DNA from: Streptomyces sp. Tue 6430
Lineage (GTDB): Bacteria; Actinomycetota; Actinomycetes; Streptomycetales; Streptomycetaceae
Assembly (NCBI GenBank): GCA_021568835.1
Contig: JAKGSH010000010.1
Location: 5,704,001-5,768,000 of the forward strand
Length of the DNA stretch: 64,000 nt
Reading direction: 5' to 3'
In this document: in pieces, positions 35,072-43,581 of the stretch
Layout: every line of letters starts with the position of its first letter
Numbering within the stretch: the stretch's first letter is position 1
The notes under the pieces: generated by a model
Seen by the model: only the letters and a program-made list of their open reading frames with translations
Database searches by the model: none
What the model was told of the DNA's origin: nothing
Translations under genes and position numbers: made by a program

Positions 35072-36718
35072 GTGCCCAGACGATCAGGCGGACGACTGCT
35101 CCGCCTTCTCACGGCCGCCGCGCTGACGGTCACCGCGTCCGTGACGGCCGCCGTCCAGCCGACCGCCTCGGCCGCACCGGGCAGTCCGGCGCTCACCCCA
35201 CCGCTGGGGTGGAACAGCTGGAACAGCTTCGGGTGCGGGGTCACCGAGGCGCAGGTCCGCCAGGCCGCCGACGCGATGGTGTCCTCGGGGATGCGGGACG
35301 CCGGCTACCGGTACGTGGTGGTCGACGACTGCTGGTTCGACCCGCAGCGCGACGCGGCGGGCAACCTGCGGGCCAACCCCACCAAGTTCCCCGGCGGGAT
35401 GAAGGCGCTCGGGGACTACATCCACGACAAGGGGCTGAAGTTCGGCATCTACCAGGTGCCGGGCGAGCGCACCTGCGCCCAGGCGACGGGCGGCTACCCG
35501 GGATCCACGGGCAGCAGGGGACACGAGGCGCAGGACGCGGCCACGTTCGCCTCCTGGGGCGTCGACTACCTCAAGTACGACTGGTGTTCGTCCAGCGGCA
35601 CCCGAGACGAACAGGTCGCCCGGTTCACGCTCATGCGCGACGCCCTGCGTGCCACCGGGCGGCCGATCGTCTACAGCATCAACCCCAACAGCCTGCACGC
35701 CATCACCGGCGCCGACTACGACTGGGGCGGGGTCGCCGACCTGTGGCGGACCACCGAGGACCTGCTCGACATCTGGCAGAACGGCAACACCAACAGCTAC
35801 CCGATGGGCGTCGGCAACGTCCTGGACGTCACCGCGCCCCTCGCGGCGCAGTCCGGCCCGCGGCACTGGAACGACCCCGACATGCTGGTCGTCGGCCGTC
35901 CCGGCCTGTCACTGACCGAGTCCCGCTCCCACTTCGCCCTGTGGGCCCTCATGGCCGCCCCGCTCATGGCCGGCAACGACATCCGCACCATGTCCGCCGA
36001 CGTGAGCGCGGTCCTGCGCAACCCGCGACTGCTGGCGGTGAACCAGGACCCGCTGGGCGCGGGCGGGCGCAGGGTGCGCGACGACGGCACCACCGAGGTC
36101 TTCGCCAAGCCCCTGTCCGACGGTTCGGTCGCGGTGGGCCTGTTCAACCGGGGCGGCGGCACCGCCACGGTCACCACCACGGCCGCGCAAGCCGGCCTGT
36201 CGGGCGGGCCGTTCACCCTCACGGACCTGTGGACCGGTGGCACGTCGAGCACATCCGGGCAGATCTCGGCGAGCGTCCCCGCGCACGGAGTGGCCGTGTT
36301 CCGGGTGAGCGGTGGCACCCCTGTGGCCGCCACCACCTCGCGGCTGCGCGGCGACGCGTCCGGCCGTTGCGCGGACGTGGACAACGCCTCCACCGCGGCC
36401 GGGGCCACGGTGCTGCTCTGGGACTGCCACACGGCCGCCAACCAGCTGTGGACCACCTGGGCCGGCGGTGAGATCCGCGTCTTCGGCGACAAGTGCCTGG
36501 ACGCCTACGACCAGGGCACCGCCAACGGCACCCGCGTCATCACCTGGCCCTGCAACGGCCAGAACAACCAGAAGTGGACCGCCGGTTCCGACGGGACGAT
36601 CCGCAACGTCCACGCCGGACTGTGCCTCGACGCCGACCGGGCCGGCACCGCCGACGGGACCCGGCTGGTCCTGTGGACCTGCAACGGCCAGGCCGGCCAG
36701 AAGTGGACCCGCACCTGA
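35072..36718 (+). CDS. secreted GH27 alpha-galactosidase with CBM13 (ricin-B) domain
   Basis: 548 residues: a Sec signal (about 1-32), a GH27 barrel starting TPPLGWNSWNSFGC, the nucleophile Asp170 in DYLKYDWC, and the acid/base region HWNDPDMLV near residue 268. A beta domain follows, and a ricin-type trefoil (about 420-548, repeated QxW: NQLWTTW, NQKWTAG, GQKWTRT) binds sugar polymers. It removes alpha-galactosyl units from galactomannan or galacto-oligosaccharides outside the cell. GTG at 35072 is preferred to TTG at 35069, because AGGAG at 35061-35065 then has 6-base spacing. Confidence 0.93.
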   Translation: MPRRSGGRLLRLLTAAALTVTASVTAAVQPTASAAPGSPALTPPLGWNSWNSFGCGVTEAQVRQAADAMVSSGMRDAGYRYVVVDDCWFDPQRDAAGNLRANPTKFPGGMKALGDYIHDKGLKFGIYQVPGERTCAQATGGYPGSTGSRGHEAQDAATFASWGVDYLKYDWCSSSGTRDEQVARFTLMRDALRATGRPIVYSINPNSLHAITGADYDWGGVADLWRTTEDLLDIWQNGNTNSYPMGVGNVLDVTAPLAAQSGPRHWNDPDMLVVGRPGLSLTESRSHFALWALMAAPLMAGNDIRTMSADVSAVLRNPRLLAVNQDPLGAGGRRVRDDGTTEVFAKPLSDGSVAVGLFNRGGGTATVTTTAAQAGLSGGPFTLTDLWTGGTSSTSGQISASVPAHGVAVFRVSGGTPVAATTSRLRGDASGRCADVDNASTAAGATVLLWDCHTAANQLWTTWAGGEIRVFGDKCLDAYDQGTANGTRVITWPCNGQNNQKWTAGSDGTIRNVHAGLCLDADRAGTADGTRLVLWTCNGQAGQKWTRT

Positions 36719-36749
36719 CCGGCCGCGTGACGAGAAGAGGAGTCTCACG

Positions 36750-38047
36750 ATGACGAGGACAAGAACCCTCGTGTGGCCCGCCGTGGTCGCGGCGCTGGTC
36801 GTCCTGAGCCTGGGAGGCACGGCACTGGGCCACGGCCAGGGCGAGAACGCCCCGTCGACGGCCGCCCGCCCCGCTGCCGCGTCCGTCAGCGCCGCTCCCA
36901 GTTCCGGTTGCGGCAGGACCCCCACCCTGACGAGCGGGACGCACACGATCCTCAGCGGCGGGAAGAACCGGAACTTCATCCTGCGGATCCCCGACGGGTA
37001 CGACCGCGGCCGCGCCCACCGGCTGGTGTTCGGGTTCCACTGGCTGGGCGGCACCTCGACCGACGTCGCCACGGGCCGCACCGTGGAAACGGGTACCTGG
37101 GCCTACTACGGGCTCCAGCGGCTGGCGGACGACAGCACCGTCTTCGTCGCGCCGCAAGGCCTCGACAACGGCTGGGCCAACGCCGGCGGGGAGGACGTCG
37201 CCTTCGTCGACGACATGATCAGGCGGATCGAGGCGGATCTGTGCGTCGACACGACACAGCGCTTCGCCCTGGGCTTCAGCTACGGCGCCGCCATGTCCTA
37301 CGCCCTCGCGTGCTCTCGCGCGACGGTCTTCCGAGCGGTCGCGGTCCAGAGCGGCGGGCAGCTCAGCGGATGCGTGGGCGGCACCCAGCCCGTCGCCTAC
37401 CTCGGAGTGCACGGCCTCAGGGACAGCGTCCTCGGCATCTCCGGCGGACGGGCGATGCGGGACAGGTTCGTCAGGAACAACGGCTGCACCCCCAGAACCC
37501 GCCGGAGCCGGCACCGGGCAGCCTGACGCACCGGATCACCACCTACTCGGGCTGCTCGGCCGGGCATCCGGTCGCCTGGGCCGCGTTCGACGAAGGCCAC
37601 ATCGCCGCCCCGCAGGACGGGGCTCCCGGGGACAGCGGCTCCCGGACCTGGCTGCCGGGCGAGGTGTGGAGGTTCTTCGCACAGTTCCAGACCTCCGACC
37701 CGCCGCCGGACTCGGCGTCCTGCCGGATCGCCACCACCGTCAGTGCCTGGAACACCGGCCTGACCTCGAACATCACCGTCACCAACACCGGCACCACCGC
37801 GATCGACGGCTGGTCCCTCGTCTTCACCCTGCCCGACGGCCAGACCATCACCTCCGGCTGGAACGCGCGGTACGCGCCCGCCTCCGGCCGGGTGACGGCC
37901 GGGAACGTCGCCCACAACGCCACGATCCCTCCAGGAGCGTCGGTCGACATCGGCTTCCAGGCGACCCACAACGGCAACACCACCCCGCCGGACTCCTACA
38001 CCCTGAACGGCACCGCCTGCGCCACCGCCGGGGGCGCGCGGAGCTGA
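36750..38047 (+). CDS. secreted esterase (CE1/PHB-depolymerase-like) with CBM2, one frameshift
   Basis: A signal peptide (WPAVVAALVVLSLGGTALG) is followed by an alpha/beta hydrolase: FHWLGGTSTD, FGFSYGAAMSYALA-type nucleophile elbow GFSYG (Ser), VHGLRDSVLG (Asp) and FDEGHIAAP (His). A C-terminal CBM2 cellulose-binding module follows (ATTVSAWNTGLTSNITVTNT, then FTLPDGQTITSGWNARY). Such proteins are often feruloyl or acetyl-xylan esterases; which one cannot be told. The frame breaks at the CCCCC run at 37489-37493, and one more C restores CTPQNPPEPAPGS. The start is ATG at 36750 after GAAGAGGAG. It probably shares the GH27 transcript. Confidence 0.87.
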
Positions 38048-38514
38048 CCCGAGGTCCGACGCTCGAGCGGAGCATCGGCCGCTGACGAAGATCCTCGGGC
38101 GATCGACGGGGGAGTGGCCATGCTCCAGCGCCGGCATGCCGGATCGAGCTGCCGGGCGCGCAGGCTGTCGCGCCTCGGCGGCCACGGCCGCGGCTGACGA
38201 CACCGTTCTTCCTGACACATCGCACCCGGGTTAATGAATATCTGTCCCTGCGAGGTGAGAGTTTGACGGAGCGCGCGGTGAGAGTTTTTGCCGCAATGGG
38301 CGGAGTGGAATTATGTGGCGCACACGGGCCGTTCCAGCGTGCTACTGTCGATCCCGGTTGCAGTTGTGGTTCCCGAAACTTCAAGTGCCCCGCCTCGTTC
38401 TGTCGGCTGGGAGCACTTTTATATTTCCGGTCATTTCCGGGCGGGGTGATCATCGCGGCGACACGGCGTCCGCGCGGTGCGGATCCCGATGCACTGCCCC
38501 AAAGGAGATATGAC
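38048..38514. other. long, partly AT-rich leader region of the first cold-shock gene
   Basis: 467 bases with no gene. The last 300 are richer in A+T than the surroundings, with T-runs (AGAGTTTTTG, CACTTTTATATTTCC). They carry GTGATCAT at 38446-38453 and GACACGGCGT at 38460-38469, a pair also present before the second cold-shock gene. Long structured leaders are usual for cspA genes. Confidence 0.5.
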
Positions 38515-38718
38515 ATGGCTGCTGGTACCGTGAAGTGGTTCAACGCGGAAAAGGGCTTCGGCTTCATCGAGCAGGACGGTGGCGGCGCCGACGTGTTCGC
38601 CCACTACTCGAACATCGCCGCGCAGGGCTTCCGCGAGCTGCTCGAGGGCCAGAAGGTGACCTTCGACATCGCGCAGGGCCAGAAGGGCCCGACGGCCGAG
38701 AACATCGTTCCGGCCTGA
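38515..38718 (+). CDS. cold-shock protein, CspA family (copy 1)
   Basis: A 67-residue single OB-fold protein with both RNA-binding motifs, KGFGFI and DVFAHY, and the usual GTVKWFNAEKG opening. It binds single-stranded RNA and melts secondary structure. The start is ATG at 38515 with AAAGGAG at 38501-38507. It is followed by a strong hairpin and then the DEAD-box helicase gene. Confidence 0.96.
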   Translation: MAAGTVKWFNAEKGFGFIEQDGGGADVFAHYSNIAAQGFRELLEGQKVTFDIAQGQKGPTAENIVPA

Positions 38719-38733
38719 CCCTGACGCACAGAC

Positions 38734-38777
38734 CGCAGCTGGGGCCCGCATCCCTCGGGGTGCGGGCCCCAGCTGCG
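38734..38777 (+). terminator. 17-bp stem terminator after cold-shock gene 1
   Basis: 38734-38750 pairs perfectly with 38761-38777 (core GCAGCTGGGGCCCGCA) across a 10-base loop, 15 bases after the stop. The remaining spacer to 39063 is AT-richer near 38950-39040 and probably contains the helicase promoter. I could not fix its boxes. Confidence 0.8.
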
Positions 38778-39063
38778 AGCATCTCCCGCGGCGGTTTCCC
38801 CTGCGGGACGACTCGGAGGAATCCGTAGTCCCGCCACGCGCAACTTCTCCTTCAGTGACGCACGGACGTCCTGAAGGGCTGCGCCACAGTCGATGCCCGG
38901 ATCTCACGTCCCCATCGCGCCACCCGTTTCAGCGCCTGTGCCCCCGGATTTTTCCGCCGGCCCGAAGCTGTTTTCTTTTGTCGCCGGTCCATACTTGTAA
39001 TTCTCCAAGTAGCTCATTGCTGCGGGAATTCCTTGATATGTGCCACATCGAGGAAGGTTCCGC

Positions 39064-40557
39064 ATGAACCGCACGTACACGAACGATCGCTCCGCCCGTG
39101 CCCGTAATGGCAGTGCCGACGCAGGAAGGGGCGGCAGCCGCTTCGGCTCGCAGGCGCAGCCCCGTTCGGGCGGCCCCGCCCGGTCCGGTGGCTACGGCCG
39201 CCGGCCCGCCGCGGCGCAGGGTGAGTTCGCACTGCCCAGGACGATCACCCCCGCGTTGCCCGCCGTCGAGGCGTTCGCCGATCTCGACATGCCCCAGCAG
39301 CTGCTGGCCGAACTCGGCAGGCAGGGAGTGACCGTGCCGTTCCCGATCCAGGGCGCGACGCTGCCCAACTCCCTGGCGGGCCGTGACGTGCTGGGCCGTG
39401 GCCGCACCGGTTCCGGCAAGACCCTCGCCTTCGGCCTCGCCCTGCTCGCCCGTACCGCCGGACAGCGTGCCGAACCCCGCCGGCCGCTGGGGCTGATCCT
39501 CGTACCGACGCGTGAGCTGGCGCAGCAGGTGACCGACGCGCTCACCCCGTACGCCCGCTCCGTCCGGCTGCGGCTGGCCACGGTGGTCGGCGGGATGTCG
39601 ATCGGCCGGCAGGCCGGTGCGCTGCGCACCGGCAGCGAGATCGTCGTCGCGACGCCCGGACGGCTGAAGGACCTCATCGACCGGGGCGACTGCCGCCTCG
39701 ACGAGGTCGGCATCACCGTCCTCGACGAGGCCGACCAGATGGCCGACATGGGCTTCATGCCGCAGGTCACCGCGCTGCTCGACCAGGTGCGTCCGGAGGG
39801 GCAGCGGATGCTGTTCTCCGCCACCCTGGACCGTAACGTCGACCTGCTGGTGCGCCGCTATCTGACCGACCCCGTCGTGCACTCCGTCGACCCGTCGGCC
39901 GGCGCGGTCACGACGATGGAGCACCACGTCCTGCACGTCCACGGCGCCGACAAGCACGCCGCCACGACCGAGATCGCCGCCCGCGACGGCCGCGTGATCA
40001 TGTTCCTGGACACCAAGCACGCCGTCGACCGGCTGACCCAGGACCTGCTCGACAGCGGGGTGCGCGCCGCCGCGCTGCACGGCGGCAAGTCCCAGCCGCA
40101 GCGCACCCGCACGCTGGCGCAGTTCAAGACGGGGCACGTCACCGTGCTGGTGGCGACCAACGTCGCGGCGCGCGGCATCCACGTCGACGACCTCGACCTG
40201 GTCGTCAACGTGGATCCGCCGACCGACCACAAGGACTACCTGCACCGCGGCGGCCGTACCGCCCGCGCCGGCCGGTCCGGCAGCGTCGTCACGCTGGTCA
40301 CACCGAACCAGCGACGCGGCATGGTCCGCCTCATGTCGGACGCCGGGATCCGGCCGCAGACCACCCAGGTCCGCTCGGGAGACGAGGCACTGAGCCGGAT
40401 CACCGGCGCCCAGGCCCCCTCCGGCATCCCGGTCGTCATCACCGCACCGGTGGCCGAACGCCCCAGGCGCAGCGCCTCCTCCCGAGGCCGGCGCCGCCCC
40501 TCCTCGACGCCCCGGCGGGCCCCCGTGAACCGTCCCGTCCTCGACGCGGCGGCCTGA
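39064..40557 (+). CDS. DEAD-box ATP-dependent RNA helicase
   Basis: A 497-residue helicase with all core motifs: Q-motif FPIQGATLP, Walker A GRTGSGKT, PTRELAQQ, ATPGRLKDL, DEAD box VLDEADQM, FSATL, LDTKHAVDRL, TNVAARGIHVDDL and HRGGRTARAG. A glycine/arginine-rich N-terminus (about 1-55) and a basic Arg/Ser C-terminus (about 455-490) should aid RNA binding. It unwinds RNA, and its flanking cold-shock genes suggest a role in low-temperature RNA metabolism. The start is ATG at 39064 after GAGGAAGG. Confidence 0.95.
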   Translation: MNRTYTNDRSARARNGSADAGRGGSRFGSQAQPRSGGPARSGGYGRRPAAAQGEFALPRTITPALPAVEAFADLDMPQQLLAELGRQGVTVPFPIQGATLPNSLAGRDVLGRGRTGSGKTLAFGLALLARTAGQRAEPRRPLGLILVPTRELAQQVTDALTPYARSVRLRLATVVGGMSIGRQAGALRTGSEIVVATPGRLKDLIDRGDCRLDEVGITVLDEADQMADMGFMPQVTALLDQVRPEGQRMLFSATLDRNVDLLVRRYLTDPVVHSVDPSAGAVTTMEHHVLHVHGADKHAATTEIAARDGRVIMFLDTKHAVDRLTQDLLDSGVRAAALHGGKSQPQRTRTLAQFKTGHVTVLVATNVAARGIHVDDLDLVVNVDPPTDHKDYLHRGGRTARAGRSGSVVTLVTPNQRRGMVRLMSDAGIRPQTTQVRSGDEALSRITGAQAPSGIPVVITAPVAERPRRSASSRGRRRPSSTPRRAPVNRPVLDAAA

Positions 40558-40602
40558 ACCTTCGTGATCAGGAAGCTGACCCATCTCTGCAGGAGGCACC
40601 TT

Positions 40603-41007
40603 TTGACGCTGGTCCAGATGCAGTTCCGCCCGACGGACGCCCATCCCGTGCACAGGACGGCGGTGGAGGTCATGGACGCGGCCGGGCCGCAGGTCTGCGA
40701 CGACATGAGCGTCGAGGTGGCACTGGCCGTCATGGCCGCCGCACGCACGGGCCGACTGGTCGTCTGCGACCAGGACGACCAGCGCATCGGCCTGGTGACC
40801 CGGACCGACCTCGCCGCCGTCCGCGACAGCGGCGCTCGCACGGATCGCGTCCGCCTGCGCGACATCCTCGGCGACCACGGACCGTTCACCACACCCGTGA
40901 CCGCGACGGGCGGAGCCGAGCACGCGATGCGCTCCCGTCGGCTCGGCGCCCTGCGCGTCGTCGACGAGCAGGACAGCGCGCCGGGCGGCCTCGTCCTCTC
41001 CCGCTGA
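40603..41007 (+). CDS. CBS-domain protein (short), TTG start
   Basis: A 134-residue protein. VEVMDAAGPQVCDDMSVEVAL and LVVCDQDDQRIGLVTRTDLA have the pattern of a CBS pair half, and HAMRSRRLGALRVVDEQDS the second half. CBS pairs sense adenosine nucleotides. I choose TTG at 40603 because an ideal AGGAGG lies at 40591-40596; no ATG in frame is as well placed. It follows the helicase by 45 bases and is probably co-transcribed. Confidence 0.78.
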   Translation: MTLVQMQFRPTDAHPVHRTAVEVMDAAGPQVCDDMSVEVALAVMAAARTGRLVVCDQDDQRIGLVTRTDLAAVRDSGARTDRVRLRDILGDHGPFTTPVTATGGAEHAMRSRRLGALRVVDEQDSAPGGLVLSR

Positions 41008-41058
41008 AACGCCTCACCCCCCGGTCGGACCGTTCTTCCCTTCTCCCTGTGAGGCCAC

Positions 41059-41367
41059 ATGCGCTGCGTCATCGCCCGCTTCCCCTTCGAGCTCACCAAG
41101 GGCGGGGTGCTGGAATCGATGAAGGGCGTCAAGCCCGAACCGGTCGTCGGCGAATCGGTGATCATCGGCCGCCGCCATTACCCCCTCAAGCAGGTCGGCC
41201 AGGTCATCACGCGCCAGGACCGCCGTGACTTCAGCGCCGCCGAAGTCCTGCGGGCCATGGCTCAGCTCGGCTTCACCTGCCGTGCCGTTCCCAAGACAGC
41301 GCCTCTGGGCATTCTCAGCCCGATGCAGCACGCCTCCGCGATGCTCGGCACCCCCGTGACGGTCTGA
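41059..41367 (+). CDS. conserved 102-residue protein of unknown function
   Basis: The sequence MRCVIARFPFELTKGGVLESM and VIIGRRHYPLKQVGQVITRQ, then DFSAAEVLRAMAQLGFTCR, is clearly protein-like: basic, with no signal or membrane segment. I recognise no family, but the placement after a DEAD-box helicase and CBS protein suggests an RNA-related partner. The start is ATG at 41059 after CTGTGAGG. A strong UACG-loop terminator follows, so it ends the helicase operon. Confidence 0.75.
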   Translation: MRCVIARFPFELTKGGVLESMKGVKPEPVVGESVIIGRRHYPLKQVGQVITRQDRRDFSAAEVLRAMAQLGFTCRAVPKTAPLGILSPMQHASAMLGTPVTV

Positions 41368-41403
41368 CCGGGTCAACAGGCGCGAGCCGACATCCGACCA
41401 GCA

Positions 41404-41439
41404 GTGTGGGCCCGACCGGTACGCCGGTCGGGCCCACAC
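41404..41439 (+). terminator. 16-bp stem with UACG tetraloop, end of helicase operon
   Basis: GTGTGGGCCCGACCGG (41404-41419), loop TACG, and the exact complement (41424-41439). It begins 37 bases after the last gene. UNCG loops are very stable in RNA. Confidence 0.85.
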
Positions 41440-41807
41440 CGCGTACGGCGGCCCCCGCCGTGGCGCGGGGCACGAGGCGCGGGGCACGGGTGCCGAGCTC
41501 GGACACGACCGAGACGACGGCACCCGCTGCCGTGAACCAGGGTCCCGGCAAGCCGCGGTCTGCTCGCGTCGGGACCGTGCCGGTTCGGACAAGCGGCCCG
41601 TCCGCGGCGATGCCACCGGGTCGCTGTGGGCGCCGGACTGAGCCGCGGAGCTGCTCGAACCAGCCATGGACCGCGCGAGGCGGATTACCTCGCCCTCGAA
41701 CACCCGGAAATCTATGCCGGCCAGAGTAGACATTGGGTGGCGGCGTGGTTATGGTTTCTCTCGTAGTCGAGATCGAGCGAGGCCCGGCAGAGATGAACTG
41801 CCGGGCA

Positions 41808-42160
41808 GCAGTACCGCAGTTGCAGTTCGCAGGACGGTGCGGTGGTGGAGTTCCGAAGCCAGAGCGGTTGCAGGACGGCGACGGGGCTGACGACCGGACC
41901 GGGTGGCCCGCAGTGATCAGGGGCCGCCATGAGCAGTACCGCAGTGGCAGTACCCGTAAGGGAAAGTTCGCAGTACCCGGCAGCGAAGTCGGTGAGCAGC
42001 ACCTCGGTGAAGGCGTCGGCTGCGGGCGCGCGCATCGGGATGTTCGGCAGTGGGGTTCCAAGCCAGAGCAGACGCAGGACGGGCGACGGGGCTGGCTGCC
42101 GAAGGGTGGCGCTGTTCGAGGCCACCAGCAGTTCGCGGTACCAGCAGTTCGCAGTTTCCG
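41808..42160. repeat. imperfect internal duplication in a gene-free region
   Basis: From 41440 to 42438 I support no gene. Within it, segments around 41848-41888 and 42052-42098 are diverged copies (shared AAGCCAGAGC, GCAGGACGG, CGACGGGGCT). GCAGTACCGCAGT occurs at about 41808 and 41934, with related CAGCAGTTCGC copies near 42126. Function unknown. Confidence 0.5.
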
Positions 42161-42438
42161 TCAGTGAGTAGTTGATCAAGAGGAAAGAACGGAGGAGCCG
42201 AGCGCCATCAGGATCGCCCGGGTGGAAGTCCAGGGCCCGGGTACCGCAGGACATCGACAGTGAGGTGGTCTCCGGTCGAGCAATCGCGATCCCCGCGTCC
42301 CCGACAGCGTCTCGGTCGGGTCCGCGGAAACAGAGGGCCGGTGCAGTATCAGGGCCGGCAGATGGTGTAGTAGTTCCTTCGGGGCCCTGGTGCCGGTACG
42401 GCGCCAGGGCCCCTCCACGCGTTCCGCAGAGAGGTGCG

Positions 42439-42777
42439 ATGACAGCAGACGAAATGTTCGGCCGTCTCGACGACGACGATTACCCCGCCTACACCATGGG
42501 CCGGGCCGCTGAGATGCTCGGCACCACACAGGGCTTCCTCCGCGCCATCGGTGAAGCCCGCCTCATCACCCCGCTCCGCTCCGCGGGCGGCCACCGTCGC
42601 TACTCCCGCTACCAACTGCGCGTCGCGGCCCGCGCCCGGGAACTCGTCGACCGCGGGACCCCCATCGAGGCCGCCTGCCGGATCGTCGTCCTCGAAGACC
42701 AGCTCGAGGAAGCCCGGCGCATCAACGCCGAACATCGCCGCGCCGCCGCATCGGCGAACCCGACGGCAGCAGCATGA
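42439..42777 (+). CDS. MerR-type helix-turn-helix protein
   Basis: A 112-residue protein. YTMGRAAEMLGTTQGFLRAIG and LITPLRSAGGHRRYSRYQL form the MerR winged helix (about residues 15-65). A short helical tail (VVLEDQLEEARRINAEHR) stands where a coiled coil would dimerise. It lacks an effector domain. It sits 244 bases upstream of cold-shock gene 2, in the same direction. The start is ATG at 42439 after AGAGAGGTG. Confidence 0.85.
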   Translation: MTADEMFGRLDDDDYPAYTMGRAAEMLGTTQGFLRAIGEARLITPLRSAGGHRRYSRYQLRVAARARELVDRGTPIEAACRIVVLEDQLEEARRINAEHRRAAASANPTAAA

Positions 42778-42910
42778 GATGAGCGGGCCCGTCGGCGTCG
42801 GCGGGCACCGCACGCACGATTTCGATGTCCGGCGTGATCATTTCCTGTGGTGACACGGTGTGCGGGCGTGTAGCGTCTGTGTCAGCTGTCGTGGTTCGGA
42901 ATTCCCTCTT

Positions 42911-42935
42911 GCCCACGCCTTCGGCGTGGGCGTTT
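42911..42935 (+). terminator. hairpin with T-run between the MerR gene and cold-shock gene 2
   Basis: GCCCACGCC-TTC-GGCGTGGGC followed by GTTTT, a classical factor-independent terminator, rare in this window. It lies 134 bases after the MerR stop and 86 before the cold-shock ATG. It is either the MerR terminator or an attenuator in the cold-shock leader. Confidence 0.75.
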
Positions 42936-43020
42936 TGCTGTGCTGTGCCGCAGGGACCAGGGCGATCACCTCCGTCTGCCACATGGGTGGGAGGCGTTCA
43001 TCGACTGGAAGGCATGAGAC

Positions 43021-43224
43021 ATGGCTACGGGAACTGTGAAGTGGTTCAACGCGGAGAAGGGTTTCGGCTTCATCGCCCAGGACGGCGGCGGCCCGGACGT
43101 CTTCGCGCACTACTCCGCGATCAACTCCACGGGCTTTCGCGAGCTCCAGGAGGGCCAGGCCGTGACGTTCGACGTCACCCAGGGCCAGAAGGGTCCGCAG
43201 GCCGAGAACATCAACCTGGCCTGA
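43021..43224 (+). CDS. cold-shock protein, CspA family (copy 2)
   Basis: 67 residues, closely similar to copy 1 (same GTVKWFNAEKGFGFI and DVFAHYS), differing mainly in the second half (INSTGFRELQEGQAVTFDV). It is an RNA chaperone. The start is ATG at 43021, GGAAGG upstream. It shares the GTGATCAT/GACACGGNGT leader pair with copy 1. Confidence 0.96.
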   Translation: MATGTVKWFNAEKGFGFIAQDGGGPDVFAHYSAINSTGFRELQEGQAVTFDVTQGQKGPQAENINLA

Positions 43225-43322
43225 CCTCGCGGACCTGCCCGAGGGATCGCGCACGCCGCGTCCGGTGACCGCCGCCCGGGTGGGCCCTGCCGCCCACCTG
43301 GACGAAGGCGCCTGCCCTCGTG

Positions 43323-43388
43323 CCGGGCCGACACACATGAGGGGCCGCGCAGCCATGGCTGCGCGGCCCCTCATGTGTGTCGGCCCGG
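43323..43388. terminator. perfect 66-bp palindrome, likely bidirectional terminator
   Basis: 33-bp arms (43323-43355 and 43356-43388) with no spacer, centred on AGCCATGGCT. Symmetry stops abruptly on both sides. It lies between convergent genes, 98 bases after cold-shock gene 2 and 193 bases beyond the RNase J stop. In RNA either strand forms a very long hairpin. Confidence 0.85.
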
Positions 43389-43483
43389 GCCCGTGCGACT
43401 TCGGTCCGAGACTTCCCGACCTCGGTCGCCGCAAGCGCCGTCGGGCACGGGAGCCGCATGTCCCGCGCGGCTCCCGCAGCTCG

Positions 43484-43537
43484 GCGGATGCCGTGCCCGG
43501 CCCGGTGCCGGCGGATGCCGTGCCCGGCCCGGTGCCG
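43484..43537. repeat. perfect 27-bp tandem duplication
   Basis: Two identical copies (43484-43510, 43511-43537) beginning GCGGATGCCGTGCCCGG, between the palindrome and the RNase J stop. I see nothing else in this spacer. Confidence 0.85.
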
Positions 43538-43581
43538 GCGGGGCCGGGACCGGAACGGGAACCGTGCTGCCGGGCCGTGGC

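Noticed and set aside
41712..42254. Minus-strand frame of 180 codons
   Set aside because: It covers the internal duplication, is leucine-rich by composition, and has no credible start or homologous motif.
43323..43388. Palindrome as a prophage or plasmid attachment site
   Set aside because: No integrase, no second copy in the window, and attachment sites are not perfect 66-bp palindromes.
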